The notes: generated by a model not told the origin, from the letters alone. A stretch of 64,000 nucleotides of DNA from Sulfurovum sp. NBC37-1 (GCF_000010345.1 NC_009663.1:1798001-1862000), one strand, 5' to 3'; shown: positions 56,103-64,000, counted from the first letter of the stretch. A program made the numbers and translations.

Positions 56103-57176
56103 TTAATTACGTCCAACGCAATTAAGATCCTCATACGCCTGCTCAAGTCTTTTGACCATGGAGAGTTCACCCTCTCTGAGCCACTTTCTCGGGTCATAGT
56201 AACTTTTGTTGGGTTTGTCTTCACCGTCCGGATTCCCGATCTGTCCCTGAAGATAGTCATGATATTTCGCTTCATACTTGCGTACACCGTCCCAGAAGGC
56301 CCATTGGGTATCTGTATCGATGTTCATTTTGATCACGCCGTAACCGATGGCTTCGCGTATGTCGGAAAGTTCGGAACCCGAACCGCCGTGAAAGACGAAG
56401 TTAACAGGTTTTTCAGATGTATCATACTTCTCTTCGATATAGGTCTGGGAATTATCCAGGATCTTCGGAGTGAGCTGTACATTCCCCGGTTTATAGACAC
56501 CGTGTACGTTACCGAACGATGCGGCGATCGTGAACTTGTCTGAAACTTTCATAAGCTCTTCATAGGCATAGGCCACTTCTTCAGGCTGCGTATAAAGCAA
56601 AGAGTTGTCGATGTCCGTATTGTCTACACCGTCTTCTTCTCCGCCGGTCACACCCAGTTCTATCTCCAGCGTCATTCCCATCTTGCTCATTCGCTCAAGA
56701 TAGGCTTTGCATGTAGCGATATTCTCTTCGATGGGCTCTTCGGAAAGATCGATCATGTGTGAAGAGAAAAGCGGTGTACCGTGTGCTTTGAAATGTGCTT
56801 CACTGGCATCAAGGAGCGCATCGATCCAGGGAAGTAGTTTTCTTGCTGCATGGTCCGTATGCAGGACTACCGGTACGCCATAGGCCTTCGCTACTGTATG
56901 CACATGCTGTGCACCGGAGATCGTACCCAGGATCGCAGCTTTATCAGAAGAAAGTCCTTTCCCTGCATAGTAGGCACCACCACCATTCGAGAACTGCACA
57001 ATGACAGGAGAATTGACGTTTTTGGCAGATTCCAATACCGCGTTGATCGAAGAGGTACTTACGACATTTACAGCCGGGATCGCATACTCTTCTTCTTGTG
57101 CGATCCTAAAGAGAGTTTGAAGATCATCACCCGTTACGATTCCTGTGTCCAGAACATCCAATACTTTTGTAGACAT
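56103..57176 (-). CDS. fbaA: Class II fructose-bisphosphate aldolase
   Basis: Zinc aldolase of glycolysis and gluconeogenesis, 357 residues. Zinc ligands in VVLHTDHAARK (about 110) and VFHGGSGSEL; LEIELGVTGGEEDGVDN is the class IIa loop. In an autotroph it serves mainly sugar-phosphate synthesis. The REP palindrome follows its stop. Confidence 0.96.
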   Translation of the reverse strand: MSTKVLDVLDTGIVTGDDLQTLFRIAQEEEYAIPAVNVVSTSSINAVLESAKNVNSPVIVQFSNGGGAYYAGKGLSSDKAAILGTISGAQHVHTVAKAYGVPVVLHTDHAARKLLPWIDALLDASEAHFKAHGTPLFSSHMIDLSEEPIEENIATCKAYLERMSKMGMTLEIELGVTGGEEDGVDNTDIDNSLLYTQPEEVAYAYEELMKVSDKFTIAASFGNVHGVYKPGNVQLTPKILDNSQTYIEEKYDTSEKPVNFVFHGGSGSELSDIREAIGYGVIKMNIDTDTQWAFWDGVRKYEAKYHDYLQGQIGNPDGEDKPNKSYYDPRKWLREGELSMVKRLEQAYEDLNCVGRN

Positions 57177-57197
57177 ATTACATTTTCTCCGATAGGG

Positions 57198-57680
57198 TTA
57201 TTTTAGTTTGATCTTTGCATTTTTCATCAGGTCACCAACGACTTTTTCCTGAGCCACTTTCATTTTGATGTTTTTCGCTACCGCTTCAAATGGGGGGAAC
57301 TGTTTATTTGGGTTAGCTTTTTTGGCTACAGCTTTCAATTTCTCGTAAGCGTCTTTCACTTCTTTATCAGAAATTGCTACTTCAGACATTTTCTTCTGCA
57401 TCCAGAGATTACTAAGTGCAATATCTTTTTCTTCCTGTGTCAACTCTTTTTTTGCTTTGACCGCCGCAAGTTTGCTAGGTGCGAGCATATTGAGTACCTG
57501 TTCTTTCTGCTCTTTCGATATCTTGTCCCAGGTTGCCTGGCCTTTGCTGATTACGCTGAGTGCTTTGTTCGCTTCAGCGACGGAAACGTCCATACCGTTT
57601 ACTGTTCCTGCTGTTTCCGCAGACAGGGTCAATGTGGTCAATGCCAGAGCAATCCCAACCATTTTTAGCGTTTTTCTCAT
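57198..57680 (-). CDS. SurA-N-like periplasmic protein without PPIase domain, 160 residues
   Basis: Signal peptide (1-20, ending TLSAETAG), then GTVNGMDVSVAEAN, the typical ATVNG start of a SurA/PpiC N-terminal chaperone domain, followed by helices. The pattern AISDKEVKDAYEKLKAVAKK aligns with VISDSEAKDFYEKNKDK of the neighbouring PEB4-like protein, but the sequence then goes directly to the C-terminal helix and no parvulin domain is present. Third member of a three-gene cluster; may be a chaperone-only paralog. Confidence 0.75.
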   Translation of the reverse strand: MRKTLKMVGIALALTTLTLSAETAGTVNGMDVSVAEANKALSVISKGQATWDKISKEQKEQVLNMLAPSKLAAVKAKKELTQEEKDIALSNLWMQKKMSEVAISDKEVKDAYEKLKAVAKKANPNKQFPPFEAVAKNIKMKVAQEKVVGDLMKNAKIKLK

Positions 57681-57739
57681 TTTATGCCTTCGTAATTTTT
57701 TATGTATATATTTTACCGTCTTTTCACTAAACGGGGGGT

Positions 57740-58387
57740 TTAGTACTTCCGTATCATCATAGGTGGCAGGGCAGTAGGTGCAGCCACTTCAACCTTGACA
57801 TCTTTCATCAGGCTGTCCATGATCTTCTTTTCGGTCATCTGGCTTTTCATTTTGTTCTTGATGCTGTCAAACGGGGGAATGATATTGTTGGTGGCGTTAC
57901 GCTCCATCGCTTTCTGCTTCAGCTGATCATACATTGCCTGTACTTCCGCATCTGACACAGTAACCTTTGCAGCCTCTTTGCGCATCCAGGCACCGACATA
58001 AGCCCCTTCTTTTTCCCGTTCGGAGAGTTCTTTTTTTGCCTGACTTGCCATCAATATAGGCAAACTGAGCTCCTTGACCAGTCTTAGCTGCTGTTCTTTT
58101 GGGAGAGTATCGAAATCCGTAATTTTACCTTTGGTTCTCGATTTGATATAAGCATCCGCCTCTTTTTTGCGAATCTTGTGTCCATTCACTGTAGCAATGA
58201 CGGCATTGGATGGTCTCGATTTGACCGGTCCGGCCATTGGCTGGTCAAGTCTACTGAGATCCACCATCCCCGGTGTAGTATCTTTTTCATGCACCATACG
58301 TGACAAACTGTCCTTCAGATGATCAGCCCAAAGCGGTACAGCAAGTATTCCCAGTGAAATACCTGCAGCAACAATGATTTTCTTCAT
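57740..58387 (-). CDS. SurA-N-like periplasmic protein without PPIase domain, 215 residues
   Basis: Signal peptide (1-21), an extra linker of about 40 residues, then NAVIATVNGHKIRKKEADAYI and helices of the SurA/PEB4 N-terminal domain. TVSDAEVQAMYDQLKQKAMERN corresponds to the end of that domain in PEB4; the parvulin domain is missing and a matching C-terminal helix (KKIMDSLMKDVKVEV) follows. It ends with a short Pro/Met-rich tail. Closest relative in the window is the 160-residue protein next to it. Confidence 0.75.
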   Translation of the reverse strand: MKKIIVAAGISLGILAVPLWADHLKDSLSRMVHEKDTTPGMVDLSRLDQPMAGPVKSRPSNAVIATVNGHKIRKKEADAYIKSRTKGKITDFDTLPKEQQLRLVKELSLPILMASQAKKELSEREKEGAYVGAWMRKEAAKVTVSDAEVQAMYDQLKQKAMERNATNNIIPPFDSIKNKMKSQMTEKKIMDSLMKDVKVEVAAPTALPPMMIRKY

Positions 58388-58420
58388 ATTTTTCCTCCCC
58401 CTTTATATGATGATACTACA

Positions 58421-59269
58421 CTATTTCGTTACAGCATTCGCCTTTGCTGTGTTGTCAACGATCTTCGCTTTACTTTTGAGCTCTTTAGCGATAGCTGCAA
58501 CTTTCTTTGCAAACTCCTGCTGCTTCAACGAAGCAATGATCTGGTCTTTTACCTTGTCGTAAGGTACAGTCTGCGCTTCTATTTTGTCTTCAAGCAGGAT
58601 GATGTGGTAACCGAATTGTGTTTTTACCGGCTCCAATGTGATTTGGTCTTTCTCGAGTTTCCATACCGCTTTTGAGAATTCCGGTACCATCTGACCTTTG
58701 GCGAATTTTCCAAGCTCTCCACCTTTTGGAGCTGATGGTCCTATGGATTTAGATTTAGCCAACTCAATAAACTTCTTCTTGAGCGCTTCGCCTTTTAGTG
58801 GCTTTAACTCTTTAATGATCTCTTTGGCCGTCTTTTCATCTTTGACAAGGATATGTCTTGCCTGTACCATCTCTTTTTGTATGAATTTGTCTTTGTTCTT
58901 TTCATAGAAGTCTTTGGCCTCACTGTCGGAAATAACAATGCTATCGAGCTGTTTTTTCATCCAGAGGTTGACCGCAAGTTCATCTTTAATCTTCTCAAGT
59001 GCTTTTTTGAATTCAGGGTCATTCTCAATTCCCTCTTTTTTGGCCAACTCCATAAAAAGTACTTTTTCGATCAGTCTCTGTGTAATCATGTTCTTCTGTG
59101 CAGGGTCAAGTTGTGAAAAGTGTGCATTCGGTGCCGTTGCGCTTACGAACGCCTCAGCATCCTGTTTTGTGATATTTTTACCATTGACAGTCGCCAGAAT
59201 GTCCGATGCTACGAGTGATGATGCCATGAAGGCTGCTGCTACGAGTGATGTTTTGATGATTTTAACCAT
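58421..59269 (-). CDS. Periplasmic peptidyl-prolyl isomerase, PEB4/PpiC type
   Basis: SurA-like outer-membrane-protein chaperone and prolyl isomerase, 282 residues. Signal peptide (1-21), SurA-N domain (about 22-130 and again at the C-terminus 235-275), and an inserted parvulin domain (about 135-230) with QARHILVKDEKTAKEI, GGELGKFAKGQMVPEFSKAV and TQFGYHIILLED. This is the complete member of the three-gene cluster and the homolog of Campylobacter PEB4. Confidence 0.93.
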   Translation of the reverse strand: MVKIIKTSLVAAAFMASSLVASDILATVNGKNITKQDAEAFVSATAPNAHFSQLDPAQKNMITQRLIEKVLFMELAKKEGIENDPEFKKALEKIKDELAVNLWMKKQLDSIVISDSEAKDFYEKNKDKFIQKEMVQARHILVKDEKTAKEIIKELKPLKGEALKKKFIELAKSKSIGPSAPKGGELGKFAKGQMVPEFSKAVWKLEKDQITLEPVKTQFGYHIILLEDKIEAQTVPYDKVKDQIIASLKQQEFAKKVAAIAKELKSKAKIVDNTAKANAVTK

Positions 59270-59305
59270 ATGTGTTATCCTTGTGTATATTAAAAATTTA
59301 TTAAG

Positions 59306-59311
59306 ATTATA
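59306..59311 (-). promoter_or_regulatory. Promoter -10 for the PEB4-like gene
   Basis: Minus strand AGAGATATAATCTT: TATAAT 37 nt before the ATG. The nth gene is transcribed divergently. Confidence 0.5.
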
Positions 59312-59383
59312 TCTCTCTTAGGTAAATCATTCATTAATGTGATAATATTGCATAGAAAAACTCATACAAAAGGTGCTCTGTTT

Positions 59384-60034
59384 ATGGCTAAAGTGAAAAA
59401 AGCGACAAAAAAAGAGATCGAAGAGATCAAAGCACTCTTTTTGGAACACTATCCCGATTCGGTCACGGAACTTGAGTACAGGAATCTTTATGAACTTCTT
59501 ATCTCAGTGATGCTCTCTGCACAATGTACCGACAAGAGGGTCAACATCATCACCCCTACCCTCTTTGAAAGATACCCGGATCCGGTCTCGCTTGCCAATG
59601 CTGACCTGGATGAAGTCAAGTCCTACATCAACACCTGCTCCTTTTTCAACAACAAGGCAAAAAATCTCATCAAGATGGCACAGTCCGTGGTGGAGAATTA
59701 CGGCAATGAAATACCGCTTGAGCGGGATGAACTGGTCAAACTTGCCGGTGTAGGACAGAAGACTGCAAATGTCGTGATGATTGAGTATACCGGAGCCAAC
59801 CTGATGGCGGTCGATACCCATGTTTTCAGAGTGGCACACCGCCTGGGACTCTGCGATGCCAAAACCGCAGTAAAATGCGAAGAGGAGTTAAGCAGAAAAT
59901 TCAAGACCGACCTGCACCGGCTCCACCAGGCGATGGTACTTTTCGGACGATACAGATGCAAAGCGGTCAAACCGGAGTGCGACGACTGCTTCATGGCAGC
60001 ACATTGCAGAACAAAAGAGAGTTTCAAAGTTTAA
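59384..60034 (+). CDS. nth: Endonuclease III
   Basis: DNA glycosylase/AP lyase for oxidised pyrimidines. 216 residues from the ATG at 59384 (M-AKVKKATKKEIEEIK), with AAAAGGTG upstream; the longer frame starting at 59339 lacks a site. Helix-hairpin-helix LAGVGQKTANVV with the catalytic Lys, catalytic Asp in AVDTHVFRV, and a C-terminal [4Fe-4S] motif CKAVKPECDDCFMAAHC with C-x6-C-x2-C-x5-C spacing. Confidence 0.95.
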   Translation: MAKVKKATKKEIEEIKALFLEHYPDSVTELEYRNLYELLISVMLSAQCTDKRVNIITPTLFERYPDPVSLANADLDEVKSYINTCSFFNNKAKNLIKMAQSVVENYGNEIPLERDELVKLAGVGQKTANVVMIEYTGANLMAVDTHVFRVAHRLGLCDAKTAVKCEEELSRKFKTDLHRLHQAMVLFGRYRCKAVKPECDDCFMAAHCRTKESFKV

Positions 60035-60040
60035 AAAGCT

Positions 60041-60949
60041 CTAATTCTCGCTATGTGTTCTTCTGTGGTAACGCTCTACGATCTCCGGATCATGATGCAG
60101 GTTGATCTTTGCATCTTCTTTCCCTTCATACGGGATTTGTGAGAGTACATAACGTATTGACTCCAGTCTGGCTTTTTTCTTGTCGTTACTGTCCACGATG
60201 ATCCATGGGGCATAGCCTGTATGTGAACGGGAGAACATCTCCTCTTTGTAGTAGGTCACCTTGTCCCACATCTCCTGGGCTTTCTGATCGACCGGGCTCA
60301 GTTTCCAGTGCTTCAAAGGATTTGTCATACGTTCCTTAAATCGTTTCTGCTGATTCTCTTTGGTAATGGAGAACCAGAATTTGATCAGAATGATCCCGTC
60401 ATCGATCAGGGCATGTTCTATCTCCGGCACCTCCTTCATAAACTTTTCATACTGTTCAGGCGTACAGAAATCAAAGACGGGTTCTACGATGGCACGGTTG
60501 TACCAGCTTCTGTCAAAAAAGGTAATCTCTCCGGGATTTGGAAGATGTTGAAAGTAACGCTGAAAGTAGAACTGACCTGTCTCTACCTCTGTAGGTTTCT
60601 GCAAAGCGACCACTCTGAATTTTCTGGGGTTGAGATACTGGGTAAAACGCTTGATGGAACCACCCTTCCCTGCAGCATCACGCCCTTCAAAGATGATCAT
60701 CACGCGTTTGTTGTTGTCATAGACCCAGTTCTGCAGCTTGATGAGCTCTACCTGAAGTTCTTTGAGTTCATTTTCATACTCGACATTGCGGGTGATCTTT
60801 GCCAGTTTTTTCTTATTCATCAACTGGGTAAGTCCACTTTTTGTTTTTAAAAGATGGATATTCCCTTCAAGTTCTTTAAGCATCTTTTGCGCTTTTTTAT
60901 CTTCGATATTCTTTTTTAAATAATCCAAATCCTGAAAGATCGTTTTCAT
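60041..60949 (-). CDS. ppk2: Polyphosphate kinase 2
   Basis: PPK2-family enzyme that moves phosphate between polyphosphate and nucleoside diphosphates. 302 residues. Walker A FEGRDAAGKGGSIKRF (about 88-103), Walker B/lid ITFFDRSWYNRAIVEPVF, and the C-terminal IIVDSNDKKKARLESIRYVL. A single-domain class I enzyme. Direction (polyP use versus synthesis) cannot be inferred. Convergent with nth, 6 nt apart. Confidence 0.94.
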   Translation of the reverse strand: MKTIFQDLDYLKKNIEDKKAQKMLKELEGNIHLLKTKSGLTQLMNKKKLAKITRNVEYENELKELQVELIKLQNWVYDNNKRVMIIFEGRDAAGKGGSIKRFTQYLNPRKFRVVALQKPTEVETGQFYFQRYFQHLPNPGEITFFDRSWYNRAIVEPVFDFCTPEQYEKFMKEVPEIEHALIDDGIILIKFWFSITKENQQKRFKERMTNPLKHWKLSPVDQKAQEMWDKVTYYKEEMFSRSHTGYAPWIIVDSNDKKKARLESIRYVLSQIPYEGKEDAKINLHHDPEIVERYHRRTHSEN

Positions 60950-61022
60950 TCTTTTCCTTTAATTAGTGTATTTTTTAATTTTACTCCTCTTTTTCTTAAG
61001 TCATATTAATATTTATCATCAT

Positions 61023-62294
61023 TTACACTGATTGTATGATTTTATCCAAAACGACAAATGTTTTCTCTACAGAATCCAGTTTTACCTTCTCTCTCGTCGA
61101 ATGCGGATAACGTATGGTCGGTCCGATGGAAGCGAACTTCATCTTCGGATATTTCTCGGCGATCACACCGCATTCCAGCCCGGCATGGATCGCCATAAGT
61201 TTACTTTTTCCAAAGACTTCTTTCATCTTTTCGTCCACCAGTTTGGTAAAGTCGGTTATATCAGGTTTCCACGCAGGGTATTTATCTTCCATTTTGCTCT
61301 CGAAGCCGTACATTTCAAAGAATGAAACTGTCTCATGGGTCAATGCATCGAGAGAATCTGCATCCATCGCTCTTGCACTAGTTTCAATAGTGACCCCTCC
61401 CCGTTCATCGGCATTGATAATGGCAAGGTTGATACTGATATCGGGAATACCTAATTCTCTGTTCTCTTTTCGTACCCCGTGTTTAAAGGCATCTATAAGT
61501 GCAATGAGCTTATCACCCTCACTCAGAATCATTGGAGATTCTCTGAGTTTTCGGACCTGCACCTCTCCCTCATTCTCCAACAGCTTTTCACTTCGGACGA
61601 TCGCCACGGCATTGGCAGGGATAGAATTTCGACGCTCCCCGGCATAAATACTCGCGAGCTGTGTGACACCTTTTTGCGCCAGGTAACGTCCCAATACTTT
61701 GATGGCAGAGGGGATCCCCTTGTTGATGTCCACACCGGAGTGTCCACCAGCAAGCCCTTTGACCGCTACTTCGTAACAGTCACCTTTCCCTTCGGCATAA
61801 CTGTCCTGCTTGAAGGCCGTGATATCCGCTCCACCGGCACATCCTATGTAGACTTCTGCCTCATCTTCGCTGTCCAGATTGAGCATATAGGCTGCCTTGA
61901 AGTCAAAGGCTACTTCATTCGCACCGATCAACCCTATCTCCTCATCAGAGGTCAACAGAAATTCCAAAATCCTTCCCTCATCCATCAACTGCATTATCAT
62001 CGCGATCGCCATACCGTTATCTGCACCCAGAGAGGAGTCCTTCGCCTTCATCCATCCCTCTTCTTCATACGTCTCTATTTTCGGTGCCTTCCCCATACAG
62101 ACCATGTCGTAATGTGCCTGCAGACAAAGTTTTGGCACTCCTTTGTGGATGTAAATGTTCTTCACCTCATCCACCTCTACCTCATACCCTCTCTCTTTGG
62201 CGAACACCACCAGAAAATCACACAGTTTTTCCGCCTCCTTGGAACAGTGCGGAATCTGCGTAAGTGTTTTGAAATGTTCTATAATATTTGACAT
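61023..62294 (-). CDS. pepD: Aminoacyl-histidine dipeptidase (PepD, M20)
   Basis: Zinc dipeptidase, 423 residues from the ATG at 62292-62294 (M-SNIIEHFKTLTQIP), 4 nt after GGAGGGA. The upstream extension lacks family similarity. M20 metal motifs: LQAHYDMVCMG, SSLGADNGMAIAM, TSDEEIGLIGA and IHAGLECGVI. Expected substrates are Xaa-His and other dipeptides. Confidence 0.93.
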   Translation of the reverse strand: MSNIIEHFKTLTQIPHCSKEAEKLCDFLVVFAKERGYEVEVDEVKNIYIHKGVPKLCLQAHYDMVCMGKAPKIETYEEEGWMKAKDSSLGADNGMAIAMIMQLMDEGRILEFLLTSDEEIGLIGANEVAFDFKAAYMLNLDSEDEAEVYIGCAGGADITAFKQDSYAEGKGDCYEVAVKGLAGGHSGVDINKGIPSAIKVLGRYLAQKGVTQLASIYAGERRNSIPANAVAIVRSEKLLENEGEVQVRKLRESPMILSEGDKLIALIDAFKHGVRKENRELGIPDISINLAIINADERGGVTIETSARAMDADSLDALTHETVSFFEMYGFESKMEDKYPAWKPDITDFTKLVDEKMKEVFGKSKLMAIHAGLECGVIAEKYPKMKFASIGPTIRYPHSTREKVKLDSVEKTFVVLDKIIQSV

Positions 62295-62393
62295 GAATCC
62301 CTCCGGGAAGCGTTCAGCTTTTAGCGCTGAGCATTTAGTATTTTTATTGGAAATCCTATATATCAAGTAAAACTTTGATATAACCAAAAGAAG

Positions 62394-62399
62394 TATAAT
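62394..62399 (+). promoter_or_regulatory. Promoter -10 for the small membrane protein pair
   Basis: AAGTATAATAC with TATAAT 29 nt upstream of the TTG at 62428. Confidence 0.5.
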
Positions 62400-62427
62400 A
62401 CATTCACATAAAAATAAGGATTACACC

Positions 62428-62646
62428 TTGTGCCTCATCATTACCCTCATCATGCTCGTCCTCAGCATCCAGAACCTCATGGAAGGTTACTACAACATCG
62501 GCATCCTGCAACTTGTGATCGCCCTCGGTTTTGCTTTCATGCTTTGGAGAAATATTCAAATCACCCGTTGTGAGAGATCAGGGAATTGCAGTGGGTGCAC
62601 ACTTCCAAAGTGGCTAACGAAATGGTTCAGGAAAGAAGAAAAGTGA
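62428..62646 (+). CDS. Small two-helix membrane protein with Cys cluster, 72 residues
   Basis: Not recognised. TTG start preceded 6 nt by AAGGAT. Two hydrophobic segments (about 2-18 and 24-40, ILQLVIALGFAFMLW) and a cytosolic tail with three Cys (RCERSGNCSGC). The stop overlaps the next start (TGATG), so the two small genes are translationally coupled. The tail may bind metal or pair with the CPxC protein encoded next. Confidence 0.65.
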   Translation: MCLIITLIMLVLSIQNLMEGYYNIGILQLVIALGFAFMLWRNIQITRCERSGNCSGCTLPKWLTKWFRKEEK

Positions 62647-62828
62647 TGGAACATTTTTTTATCTGCCCCTACTGCTGGGAACAGATCTCAATGGTACTTG
62701 ACCCCAGTGAAGAAGAGAGTGAATACATTGAAGACTGTGAAGTCTGCTGCCGTCCCATCGAACTGTTTTTCAGATTTTCAGGTAACAGGCTTGTCTATTT
62801 TGAAGCACGGAAAATGGAGGGGATATAA
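62646..62828 (+). CDS. CPXCG-motif cysteine-rich protein, 60 residues
   Basis: Small zinc-ribbon-like protein: FICPYCWEQISMVLD and YIEDCEVCCRPIEL give a CPxC / CxxCC arrangement typical of the CPXCG family (here CPYCW in place of CPYCG). ATG at 62646 overlaps the stop of the membrane-protein gene. Function of the family is unknown. Confidence 0.88.
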   Translation: MEHFFICPYCWEQISMVLDPSEEESEYIEDCEVCCRPIELFFRFSGNRLVYFEARKMEGI

Positions 62829-62865
62829 AAAAATACTATCTATTTTTTTAGGATCAAAGATATCC

Positions 62866-62887
62866 GTAGGGTGCATAATCACGCACC
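62866..62887. repeat. Intergenic palindromic repeat, copy 8
   Basis: GTAGGGTGCAT-AATC-ACGCACC with one mismatch in the stem. First of a pair. Confidence 0.7.
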
Positions 62888-62936
62888 TTCCCTATGGCCT
62901 TTCGGCACAAATAAAATTGTATGCCGAGTCTATCAC

Positions 62937-62958
62937 AGGGTGCGTGATCACGCACCCT
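62937..62958. repeat. Intergenic palindromic repeat, copy 9 (perfect, 22 bp)
   Basis: AGGGTGCGTGA and TCACGCACCCT with no loop offset: a perfect 22-bp palindrome. Its right end supplies bases of the DUF1653 stop codon. Confidence 0.85.
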
Positions 62959-63169
62959 ACGCATATAAAAACTTAAACCGGTCTACCTTCTCACCATTGA
63001 TCTCAACCTGTGAGATGAACATATCATACGGCCTTGCCCAGACACCATAGTCACCATAGAGAGCACGGTAAACCACCATCCACTCTTCCGTTTCCGAATG
63101 GCGTGCCGCCATCAGCACTTCATACTCATTTCCCTTGTAATGCCGGTAAATACCTTTTTGTATTTCCAA
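62957..63169 (-). CDS. DUF1653 protein, 70 residues
   Basis: Small beta-rich protein of the DUF1653 family: GIYRHYKGNEYEVLMAARHSETEEWMVVY and a YGDYGVWARPYDMF segment. Function unknown. The TAG stop coincides with the end of a REP-like palindrome, so insertion of that repeat may have set the present C-terminus. Confidence 0.88.
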   Translation of the reverse strand: MEIQKGIYRHYKGNEYEVLMAARHSETEEWMVVYRALYGDYGVWARPYDMFISQVEINGEKVDRFKFLYA

Positions 63170-63217
63170 TTCCGGTTCCTTGTATGCGTTTGTAGGATTG
63201 TATCACAAATAGGTTTT

Positions 63218-64000
63218 TTAGCCCAATGCCTTTTCTGCTACGATCAGCGCGACGACACCGTCGTACATATCCTGTACCGCCTGAACTTCGGTAATGCCGA
63301 GACGGCGGCGGTTGCTGATGTCATAGACACCGCCTTCACTCTCGGAATGCTCCCCATGGATACCGCGTATCTGCAAATGATACTTATCTGTAATGGCTTT
63401 GAAAGCCTCCATATCCTGTGAGAGTTTTGGCAGGGCTATATGTACACTCGCACGCATGGCTGTACCCAGATTGGTAGGGCAGGAAGTAATGAAACCCAGA
63501 TGGTAGCTGTAGGAGAAGGGTATTTTCGTCTCGATGCTTTTGACCGCATTGACCAGACGTGTAAAGACCGCTTTGATATCTCCACCCTTCTGCATAGAGA
63601 TGATACGAAGCTGGTCCTCTTCATTGACCCATACCAGGAAAGTTTTGTCGTTGTTGTGGTAGATTCCCCTACCTTCGGGCCAGTCTTGGTTCAGTCCGGC
63701 AGCGTCAAGGAAACGGTCACCTTCCTTGAAAAGAAAATGATCCTGTATCAAAGCATCCTGCACTTCTTTTGACATACCAAGAAGCGGATAATACTTCCCT
63801 GCTAGGTCTCCTTCAAGCCGATGCAAGGCTTTGACTACATCCGATTCCACTTGATTACGCTGTTCTCTTGTTATTGCAGGGCCTAAGGGTATATTGTCGA
63901 CATTGCGCCCTACCCTGATCCTCGTTGAAAGAATGAACTTGCCTTCAGGATCGGGATTGGATGCATGTAGAAGATCCGGTTCCATATTGCTGTGGTGGGA
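63218..64000 (-). CDS. Bacterial arginine kinase / phosphagen kinase (5' end beyond window)
   Basis: Guanidino kinase of the creatine/arginine kinase family, which reversibly stores high-energy phosphate as phosphoarginine. About 260 residues are visible and the frame is still open at the right edge (SHHSN before the internal ATG at 63985), so most of the N-terminal helical domain is outside. Catalytic-domain motifs: FILSTRIRVGRNVDNIPL, VWVNEEDQLRIISM, the reactive Cys in ITSCPTNLGTAMRASVHIALP, and RGIHGEHSESEGGVYDISN. These are eukaryote-like full kinase motifs, not those of the McsB protein-arginine kinase. Known from a few bacteria including Sulfurovum. Confidence 0.92.
   Translation of the reverse strand, partial: SHHSNMEPDLLHASNPDPEGKFILSTRIRVGRNVDNIPLGPAITREQRNQVESDVVKALHRLEGDLAGKYYPLLGMSKEVQDALIQDHFLFKEGDRFLDAAGLNQDWPEGRGIYHNNDKTFLVWVNEEDQLRIISMQKGGDIKAVFTRLVNAVKSIETKIPFSYSYHLGFITSCPTNLGTAMRASVHIALPKLSQDMEAFKAITDKYHLQIRGIHGEHSESEGGVYDISNRRRLGITEVQAVQDMYDGVVALIVAEKALG

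Overview
The window is a compact, gene-dense stretch of a chemolithotrophic Campylobacterota (Epsilonproteobacteria) chromosome, most like Sulfurovum or a close relative. The reasons are gene order and gene content. The run fmt, birA, parA, parB, atpF', atpF, atpH, atpA, atpG, atpD, atpC, tolQ, tolR, tolA, tolB, pal, cpoB, slyD, fabD, pfs, ttcA matches the order I recall in Campylobacter, ATP synthase a and c subunits are absent from the operon, TrmB is of the long type, and a bacterial arginine kinase lies at the right edge. No plasmid, prophage, transposase, integrase or CRISPR array is visible.

Layout. 1-8.4 kb (minus strand): end of a Wza-like polysaccharide export lipoprotein, two tandem peptidoglycan amidases, an NMO-family flavoprotein, tyrS, spoT, rpoZ, pyrH. 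8.5-16.6 kb (minus): envC-like, ftsX, ftsE, trmB, a fibronectin-III lipoprotein, rluD, ttcA, pfs and fabD. 16.7-21.1 kb: rubredoxin, a degenerate signal-transduction protein, slyD, proA and proC. 21.3-34.8 kb: the Tol-Pal set, interrupted by an opposite-strand amrA-amrB pair, then the ATP synthase operon and parAB. 34.7-42 kb: birA, fmt, proB, obg, rplU-rpmA, ridA, small lipoproteins, a ThiF-like E1, a nitrilase-fold protein lacking its catalytic Cys, xseB. 42-51.7 kb: metX, metY, a HigBA toxin-antitoxin pair, guaB, gatA, an overlooked 43-residue membrane protein, ileS and pncC. 51.7-52.7 kb: eight tRNA genes behind a consensus sigma-70 promoter. 52.8-64 kb: an AT-rich excalibur-domain gene, a DUF805 protein, hisD, a D-cysteine desulfhydrase-like gene, fbaA, three SurA/PEB4-like periplasmic proteins, nth, ppk2, pepD, small cysteine-rich proteins, DUF1653 and a truncated arginine kinase.

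Functional themes. Envelope division and remodelling: FtsEX plus an EnvC-like activator, two amidases and Tol-Pal. Proline synthesis is complete (proB, proA, proC at three loci). Homoserine is converted to homocysteine by MetX and MetY. Phosphate-energy buffering is suggested by PPK2 and arginine kinase. A family of short palindromes (GGTGCGT-4 nt-ACGCACC) is scattered between genes, and two direct copies bracket the desulfhydrase gene, which itself carries a heptanucleotide tandem repeat. No gene-free stretch exceeds 300 bases; the longest (38155-38447) holds divergent promoters and small inverted repeats.
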